Assembly (NCBI GenBank): GCA_002436185.1 | Contig: DJKX01000053.1 | Coordinates: 1-9,674 of the forward strand | Reading direction: 5' to 3' | DNA: 9,674 nucleotides | Origin: Fidelibacterota bacterium UBA6531 | GTDB taxonomy: Bacteria > Fidelibacterota > Marinisomatia > Marinisomatales > TCS55 | Translations under genes and position numbers: made by a program | Shown: piece by piece, positions 1 to 5,173 of the stretch | How positions within the stretch are numbered: position 1 is the first letter of the stretch | How the letters are laid out: every line of letters begins with the position of its first letter | Notes under the pieces: generated by a model | The model's database searches: none | Seen by the model: only the letters and a program-made list of their open reading frames with translations | Told to the model about the DNA's origin: nothing

Positions 1-501
1 TTGCGGAACTGCCGGAAAAGGATTGAGATTCGATAATGCGATTGGGTCATACCAATTCAAAAAATTACGAGCATCACCAGCAACGACACTCAAATTTCGA
101 GCAGGACAAAGATTGGGTACGGAAACCATATCCACTGTAAACGTAGCAGAATCATAAACAACCGTAGCAAAACTGGCTCCGGAAGGATCCAGGGCTTCAA
201 CTTCGACAAAATGTGTTCCTTCAGATAAACCTGAAACGGTTACAGCAGCAGCAGATGTAATCTGGCCCGCAGCTGTACCATCCATAGTGATCTGCACATA
301 GCCGTCGCAATTTGTACAACCTGGAGAACCTATCGTGAAAAAATCAGCTACTGTAATCTCTACATCAACAAAGTTTGTATCAAGAACAGTACCTGTAACA
401 GGGTTTATTAATTCTATGACTTCGTCGCGGTTTTGGGCCGTCAGGACGGAAAGTACAATAATTATTGCTGTGATGCGTCTCAATCTTTTAACGAATGACA
501 T
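1..501 (-). CDS. Secreted Ig-like/fibronectin-like protein, N-terminal part (3' end outside window)
   Basis: An open frame runs from ATG at 501 through the left window edge, giving 167 residues without a stop, so the protein is cut at its C-terminus. The start is fixed by a strong AGGAGG five bases upstream. Residues 1-22 form a signal peptide: basic KRLRR, then a hydrophobic core ending LSVLTA, with likely cleavage before Gln23. Residues about 30-125 look like an Ig-like beta-sandwich with alternating hydrophobics, a 'VDVEITV' strand, a 'GYVQITMDG' strand, and 'GLSEGTHFVEVEALDPSG' typical of such folds. From about 130, 'PARNLSVVAGD...FLNWYDP' resembles the start of a fibronectin type III domain. 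A CTNC motif (Cys62-Cys65) lies in a loop; in an exported protein it may be a disulfide or metal site. It is probably an extracellular protein and could be another T9SS cargo, but the C-terminus that would show this is missing. It appears to be transcribed separately from the upstream array. The precise function is unknown. Confidence 0.82.
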   Translation of the reverse strand, partial: MSFVKRLRRITAIIIVLSVLTAQNRDEVIELINPVTGTVLDTNFVDVEITVADFFTIGSPGCTNCDGYVQITMDGTAAGQITSAAAVTVSGLSEGTHFVEVEALDPSGASFATVVYDSATFTVDMVSVPNLCPARNLSVVAGDARNFLNWYDPIALSNLNPFPAVPQ

Positions 502-506
502 GCATG

Positions 507-513
507 CCTCCTC
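507..513 (-). promoter_or_regulatory. Strong Shine-Dalgarno site for the gene starting at 501
   Basis: On the minus strand this reads GAGGAGG, followed by five bases (CATGC) and then ATG at 501. It is by far the best ribosome binding site in the window. It settles the start choice: the other nearby ATG, at 505, is only one base from the site and runs into a stop after five codons. Confidence 0.85.
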
Positions 514-544
514 ATTAGTGGATAATAAATGGTGATTTAATGCC

Positions 545-550
545 ATTATA
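545..550 (-). promoter_or_regulatory. Candidate -10 box (TATAAT)
   Basis: The minus strand reads a perfect TATAAT about 44 bases upstream of the ATG at 501, which would give a leader of roughly 35-40 nt. The hexamer 17 bases upstream (minus strand TTCATG) is a poor -35 match, so the promoter is either weak, activator-dependent or served by a sigma factor with a different -35 preference. This is a sequence match only, in an AT-rich gap where TATAAT can arise by chance. Confidence 0.45.
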
Positions 551-584
551 TTGGAAACGAAAATACTCATGAATTTACTCAATG

Positions 585-603
585 TGAATTGATATTCAAT
601 TCA
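585..603. promoter_or_regulatory. Perfect dyad, possible operator or activator site
   Basis: TGAATTGA and TCAATTCA are exact inverted repeats of 8 bp around a 3-bp TAT spacer. A further TGAATT half-site lies at 570-575. The dyad sits about 35 bases upstream of the TATAAT box of the gene starting at 501, where an activator could bind. The geometry suits a dimeric regulator, but the half-sites match no regulator I can name. No regulator gene is visible in the window. Confidence 0.35.
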
Positions 604-609
604 TAAAAC

Positions 610-623
610 TTTCATTAATGAAA
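610..623. repeat. 14-bp perfect palindrome
   Basis: TTTCATTAATGAAA reads the same on both strands. It lies just past the terminator hairpin of the upstream array and shares its T-run. It may be a regulator site, part of the termination region, or chance in AT-rich sequence. Confidence 0.3.
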
Positions 624-645
624 AATGTGAGCACGGGCACATTTT
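621..645 (-). terminator. Likely intrinsic terminator of the six-gene array
   Basis: On the minus strand, AAAATGTG (645-638) and CACATTTT (629-622) form a perfect 8-bp stem with an 8-base loop, followed by a short T-run (TTTTT, 625-621). The stem starts inside the stop codon of the FG-GAP gene. The stem has only three G-C pairs, so termination may be partial, but the position at the end of a co-directional array with a separate promoter beyond it supports the call. Confidence 0.55.
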
Positions 646-2701
646 ATTTTAATAATACTATTTTTCGAATAAGTAATCGTTCATTTGTATGAATTTTAAG
701 GAAATAAATCCCTGTTGGTAAATCAGTTTTTATACTAAAATTCCGTTTACCGATAGATAATTCGCCATTGAAAATGTTTTGTACATTACGTCCGATTATA
801 TCTATTAACTGTACGTCCACCATCTGACGTTTCTCAAGAATAATGGTAATTGAAAACTGATTATTAAATGGATTGGGATATGGTTGACTCACAGTGAATG
901 ATGTAGGTAAAAATTCTTCCTTAATTCCAACAGCAGTTGAATCGTAACGAAAATACTGAAGTCCGCCGGCATGGGTGCCGAAAACCAAATCCGGTTCACT
1001 TTCGCCATCCCAATACAGTGCTGCCGGTGCGAGGTTTCTGCCCATATACGGAATATCTGTCCTTAATTCGGCTGTCAATTCCTCACTGTCCAGATAAGTG
1101 ATCTCGTATAATTCACCCTCTTCATTCCCGGCTATGATATGTCCATTCTTCAAAACGCACGGTGATGCATTATCGCCAATATCAATATTCAAGTACGACA
1201 TTGAATCAAACACAGCTGAATCAGCGCTGCCCTGGTTCCAGTAAATATGAATAACGCCATTCTTGTCCCCAACTGCCAAATCATCATCATCATCCTGATC
1301 TATATCCCCAAATGATGGGGTGGCCCGACCGCTTAAATCAATATTCAAAAAGTCAGCTTCCGGGTCTCCAAAAATGCAAAAAAATGGATCGTCCTGGTAC
1401 TGATCTATCTTATAAAGTTTGCCATTAAATTCCCCAACAAATAGTTCCTCTCCGCCATCATTGTTGAAATTAAAAAAAGCAGGCACCAGGTTATTTCCAA
1501 TTTGCGTAAACCATTTTACACCGTCACCCACCAATGCTGGCTCTGCAGCTGATCCATTGTTATTTAAATAATATATACTGCCGTTCCAATTTAAATTTGC
1601 GCTATCACTGTCGGTGCCAATCCATATTTCTACTGCATTTGAATTGCAATTAGTTGTCAATGTTGGATGTGTCCCTGAAATAAAATCTAAACCCGGCAAA
1701 AGCCTGGATGTCATCATTTCATAATCCCAGTTTTCCCCTGTACCATTATTCTGGAAATAGTAGAGATTATCTAAATATTCTGTTCCATACGCACCGGACA
1801 GAACTCCCACCACCATATCGCCATCGCCGTCAAGGTCAAAATCGACAACACGAGCAATATTATGGCCTGTGGTGACAAAGTCCGTACCTTGCGGAAAATC
1901 AGTGATCATCAGTAAATCATCAAAATCGGGATTTGTAGACGTTCCATAATTTTCCAAATAAAACAGTCCCGGTTGATAAAAATCACCCCAAATCAAATCC
2001 AAGTCATTATCGTTGTCCAAATCAAAAAACTCAACCGCATTCGCACCGTGACGTCCTGGTGTCCAAACAATCTGAATATCTTCAAATGAACTTGTGATTA
2101 ATTCAAATTGGGGAACACTATTGGAAAAACTATGGCCTTTGTAATATGCTAATCGACCTGAAATATCGCCAATAAAATAATCAATAATGCCATCTTCATC
2201 AATATCAGCAATGGCCGGAATCACGATCTGTCCGCCATACACTGGGAGATTATCTATATCCAGCAGCTCATCCGCAACCAATTCAAATTCACCATTCTCG
2301 TTGGACCAGTAACTGACGTTATCTGAATCAGGAGTATGACTCAAAAGATCCTCATCACCATCACCATCAAAATCATGGAAGGCAAACCAAGTACCAACAT
2401 TTATATCTTGAAATGTTTTGGTAACAAATTCAAATTGTGGAAAATAAAAACCAGTATCAGGTATTACGACTGCCAATCCCTCCCAATATTGTAAGTAGCC
2501 ATCCCTATCATTAATAAAACAATCCAGTATTCCATCTTCATTCCAATCAATAAAACGGGGATCGGGCTGATTCAACCCGCCTGTGAAGGGTTGGGAAATC
2601 TCATCATCACCAACTATTACTGTAAAAGGACTAACATCACGAACGTATCCTTGGGGAAAAATAATATTGAGGAATAGAATTAATATTGCTGACTTTTTCA
2701 T
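644..2701 (-). CDS. Secreted FG-GAP/VCBS repeat protein with T9SS type A sorting domain
   Basis: This 685-residue protein has a signal peptide (residues 1-16 or so, MKKSAILILFLNIIF). Its middle is built of FG-GAP/VCBS-type repeats carrying acidic calcium-binding loops of the form DxDxDGxxD at about 52-60, 110-118, 166-174, 227-235, 287-295 and 466-474, with degenerate copies near 411 and 565. Each loop is followed by a 'GxLxYY' strand, as in integrin-like beta-propellers. Residues about 600-685 are a classic type IX secretion sorting domain: 'SQPYPNPFNNQFSI', 'VQLIDIIGRNV', 'LPTGIYFLKIHT' and a basic, hydrophobic end. It is therefore likely exported across the outer membrane by T9SS and anchored or released at the surface. 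The start overlaps the cytochrome gene stop by four bases (ATGA), which indicates translational coupling and a shared operon. The ligand or role is unknown; adhesion or calcium-stabilised scaffolding is only a guess. Confidence 0.93.
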   Translation of the reverse strand: MKKSAILILFLNIIFPQGYVRDVSPFTVIVGDDEISQPFTGGLNQPDPRFIDWNEDGILDCFINDRDGYLQYWEGLAVVIPDTGFYFPQFEFVTKTFQDINVGTWFAFHDFDGDGDEDLLSHTPDSDNVSYWSNENGEFELVADELLDIDNLPVYGGQIVIPAIADIDEDGIIDYFIGDISGRLAYYKGHSFSNSVPQFELITSSFEDIQIVWTPGRHGANAVEFFDLDNDNDLDLIWGDFYQPGLFYLENYGTSTNPDFDDLLMITDFPQGTDFVTTGHNIARVVDFDLDGDGDMVVGVLSGAYGTEYLDNLYYFQNNGTGENWDYEMMTSRLLPGLDFISGTHPTLTTNCNSNAVEIWIGTDSDSANLNWNGSIYYLNNNGSAAEPALVGDGVKWFTQIGNNLVPAFFNFNNDGGEELFVGEFNGKLYKIDQYQDDPFFCIFGDPEADFLNIDLSGRATPSFGDIDQDDDDDLAVGDKNGVIHIYWNQGSADSAVFDSMSYLNIDIGDNASPCVLKNGHIIAGNEEGELYEITYLDSEELTAELRTDIPYMGRNLAPAALYWDGESEPDLVFGTHAGGLQYFRYDSTAVGIKEEFLPTSFTVSQPYPNPFNNQFSITIILEKRQMVDVQLIDIIGRNVQNIFNGELSIGKRNFSIKTDLPTGIYFLKIHTNERLLIRKIVLLK

Positions 2702-4128
2702 TCTAAAACAGCTGAAGTGGAAATTTCATCAATATCCCAAATGAGCAGCCGATCAACTTCTTCGTTTAGATTTATATGTCGCAGCAAAAATGGCGGGAAC
2801 GAACGAAAACGAAGTCGCGCGGAAATTTCCAATGTTGATCCGCCTTCCGGAGCAAAAGTGGGTAAATCAATGATATAATTGACCATACGGGAACCACTGA
2901 CCGGGAGAGTATAATCATTCATCCAAACCATATCTTCTACACTCACATTCATAATACCTGAATCACCTGCTTCATTATACAAAACAGTGTTAAAAACATT
3001 TAATTGTGGATCAACCAACTTTTCCGGATCAGTGTAAAAATCATATATATCACCATTTTCATTCAAATGCCCGGAATGAAATATAGTATCACCATCAATA
3101 CTGGCAATAACCTCTAACCAGAGCTGTCTGGTAAATGTTACTCCTGATGGAAAATTATGTCCCGCATTATTGCTGATTATCAATTTAATTGTTAAAGGTT
3201 CAGTAGATAGCAAAGTGTCTGCCAATGGTTCAAAAATATTCACGTCTGCTGAACCATCCAAAATTTCTGATATAGCCGGAAGTAACCCATTATTTTCAGA
3301 TTCTGCAATAATTGATGTACCCACACCCGGAAAATAATGGCGGTGTAAATTTTCTCGTAATGGTCCGCCTTCTGCTGCATACCCTTCGTAAGTAGGCATA
3401 TGGCACGTTTGGCATTCCGATCCCATTGCTTCGAATGCAGTCCCTTCCCATTCAAAATTCGTAACTTCCGCATCCATTCCATTCACCGTTAGATTATGAC
3501 AATTGCGGCAAAAATCGGATTGATCATATCCCTCATGAAATTCTGATTCATGAAATGAATTATTTTGTGGATCATCAATGATACTATATCGTGTTCCATC
3601 CATATATAATTTAAAATCTGCTGTTTCAAAATTTTGTTCGGCAGTCTGAATATCCGTGGATTCAGGTAAATGAGTTGTCGAATGACACACATCGCAGGTT
3701 ACACCTTCCTGAATTTGAATAGGTAAACTGCTCATGATTTCTGGCGTTAAATTTTCATGATCTGTTATAGCATCCGTCAATGCAGCTATGGGACTATGGC
3801 ATTGCACGCAAAAGTCACCCAATTCTACACCTTTAGCTGCATGAGAATTATGAGCGTTTTGTTGAAGTTTAAACCATACTGGATCTTGCGTAGAATATGC
3901 ATGCATGGATGCAGACCATTCTTCATAATGATTGGGATGACAATTTTGGCAATCAGTTGCAGAGTTGAAATCTTCAACCTTGAATGTTGTTTGGATGGGT
4001 CGTTCTGCAAGAGGTTGTTTTTTACCTAAATCATCGCACGACATCGCAATGATAAAAAACATAACTGAAATAATGAGTCTATTGAACGATTGCCACCCCA
4101 GTTGGCATTGGATCTGTTGTGCTGTCAT
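2698..4128 (-). CDS. Pentaheme c-type cytochrome lipoprotein (cytochrome c554-like)
   Basis: The protein has 476 residues and five CXXCH heme c attachment motifs: Cys60-His64, Cys107-His111, Cys145-His149, Cys207-His211 and Cys239-His243. 'CHPNHYEEWSASMHAYS' around the first heme matches the style of cytochrome c554-type multiheme proteins, where the later His (His76) is often a distal ligand. A hydrophobic stretch ending 'IIAMSC' (Cys31) followed by DD indicates a lipoprotein. Residues about 290-476 form a heme-free beta-rich domain beginning with 'NNAGHNFPSG', which also follows the hemes in other multiheme cytochromes. The chosen ATG gives a 50-nt overlap with the propeller gene. It is kept because the next ATG (4062) leaves only eight residues before the lipid Cys, and it has just a weak AGG close by. 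Function is probably electron transfer or redox catalysis in the envelope; the substrate is unknown. It depends on heme ligation, for which the upstream DsbD/TlpA pair may supply reductant. Confidence 0.92.
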   Translation of the reverse strand: MTAQQIQCQLGWQSFNRLIISVMFFIIAMSCDDLGKKQPLAERPIQTTFKVEDFNSATDCQNCHPNHYEEWSASMHAYSTQDPVWFKLQQNAHNSHAAKGVELGDFCVQCHSPIAALTDAITDHENLTPEIMSSLPIQIQEGVTCDVCHSTTHLPESTDIQTAEQNFETADFKLYMDGTRYSIIDDPQNNSFHESEFHEGYDQSDFCRNCHNLTVNGMDAEVTNFEWEGTAFEAMGSECQTCHMPTYEGYAAEGGPLRENLHRHYFPGVGTSIIAESENNGLLPAISEILDGSADVNIFEPLADTLLSTEPLTIKLIISNNAGHNFPSGVTFTRQLWLEVIASIDGDTIFHSGHLNENGDIYDFYTDPEKLVDPQLNVFNTVLYNEAGDSGIMNVSVEDMVWMNDYTLPVSGSRMVNYIIDLPTFAPEGGSTLEISARLRFRSFPPFLLRHINLNEEVDRLLIWDIDEISTSAVLE

Positions 4129-5173
4129 TACCTAAATTGATTTCGTGTAATAGTAATTCATTTTCTGTATCATAAACATACGCATTTCCGCTCCCGGGAG
4201 AAGTTACAACCAATAAATCATCATTTCCTGACAAAGCGCAACCATGCAATAAATCCATTGAAAAATTATCAAAATTAGATATCTCTCCGGTTAGAAAATT
4301 AATAATAGAAATACTATTTTCCATTCGATTTGCAACAAATAATTGTGAATCATCTTTAGAAAGCTGAAAATGCCATGGCATCATTCCAACAGGAAATGAA
4401 TCCAAACTATCTCCTGTGGTTGTATCAAAAACTCTAATTTCATTGGAATTAGAACAGCTGATAAAGAGCTTTGTATTATCATGGCTTAAATCAAGTTCCA
4501 GAGCATTGTAAAAACCATCATTAATTTCATACGATGATGGAACATCTGATCCGATACGGAAATTATCTGGTTGGTAATTTTCTTCACCAAACCTGTTTGT
4601 TTCAATTTTGAAAAAATGAGACGCTTGGTTACTCGCTACCCAAAGTGAATTCCCGTCTGAACTTAACGCAATGCCATGGGGAGAATCTGCGCCCACGTTG
4701 ACTGTTCCGACTACGGTCATTGTTTGAGCATCAATTTTGTGAACAAGTTGCGAAGCTGTACTCATTCCCAACATAGGCATAAATCGGGAAACGTATAAAT
4801 ATTCTCTTTGTTCATCCAATGCCATTAAAGCCGGCATATTGTCAACAAATACTGAATCTACCAATTCATCTGTTTTTAGATCAAATTTTAGAATACTCCC
4901 ATTGGCAATGAGTGTGCAATACCAATAATTATGGGTTTCATCAATTACAATATAGTGTGGCATATCGCCTATGTTGGTGAAATCTACATCAATATAATGA
5001 ATGACTTCTCCCGCATTGATATCCAACACGGCGATTCGATCTTGGCCCTGGAGGGTGATGTATGCTTTCTGCACTTCCTGGGGATTTCGATCATCACAGG
5101 AAAGCGCAATAATCATTCCCAGTAGAAAAACGGATCGTTTAATTAGATCCCTTTTGAAAAACTGAATAACCAT
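4079..5173 (-). CDS. YVTN-type seven-bladed beta-propeller lipoprotein
   Basis: The protein has 364 residues and an N-terminus with KR and KR, a hydrophobic core and a lipobox ending ALSC (Cys26), then DD. The mature part repeats a propeller blade pattern seven times: 'MPHYIVID' (71-78), 'MPALMALD' (113-120), 'SPHGIALS' (164-171), 'NALELDLS' (223-230), 'MPWHFQLS' (265-272), 'LLHGCALS' (308-315) and 'MPTGVAIV' (356-363). Most are followed by 'LYVS/LWVAS/LFVAN'-like strands. The N-terminal 'KAYITLQGQDRIAVLD' probably closes the ring with the last blade. This is the YncE/surface-layer YVTN family, usually a binding or enzyme scaffold. No catalytic residues are certain. The ATG lies 31 nt inside the preceding gene with no clear Shine-Dalgarno, so translation may be coupled. 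The stop lies 50 nt inside the cytochrome gene, which suggests the two lipoproteins are made together and may interact. Confidence 0.88.
   Translation of the reverse strand: MVIQFFKRDLIKRSVFLLGMIIALSCDDRNPQEVQKAYITLQGQDRIAVLDINAGEVIHYIDVDFTNIGDMPHYIVIDETHNYWYCTLIANGSILKFDLKTDELVDSVFVDNMPALMALDEQREYLYVSRFMPMLGMSTASQLVHKIDAQTMTVVGTVNVGADSPHGIALSSDGNSLWVASNQASHFFKIETNRFGEENYQPDNFRIGSDVPSSYEINDGFYNALELDLSHDNTKLFISCSNSNEIRVFDTTTGDSLDSFPVGMMPWHFQLSKDDSQLFVANRMENSISIINFLTGEISNFDNFSMDLLHGCALSGNDDLLVVTSPGSGNAYVYDTENELLLHEINLGNDSTTDPMPTGVAIVQ

Noticed and set aside
335..535. Plus-strand open frame of 66 residues
   Set aside because: It is antisense to the secreted protein starting at 501, which has a strong Shine-Dalgarno and a signal peptide.
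1281..1294. TCA/GAT trinucleotide run
   Set aside because: It encodes the Asp run of an FG-GAP calcium loop (residues 470-474) and is explained by protein sequence rather than being an independent repeat element.
3240..4010. Three consecutive minus-strand open frames (3240-3482, 3489-3692, 3825-4010) in one alternative frame
   Set aside because: They lie in one frame inside the cytochrome gene, whose own frame has five CXXCH motifs. They reflect few stops in that frame and are not a broken gene or frameshift.
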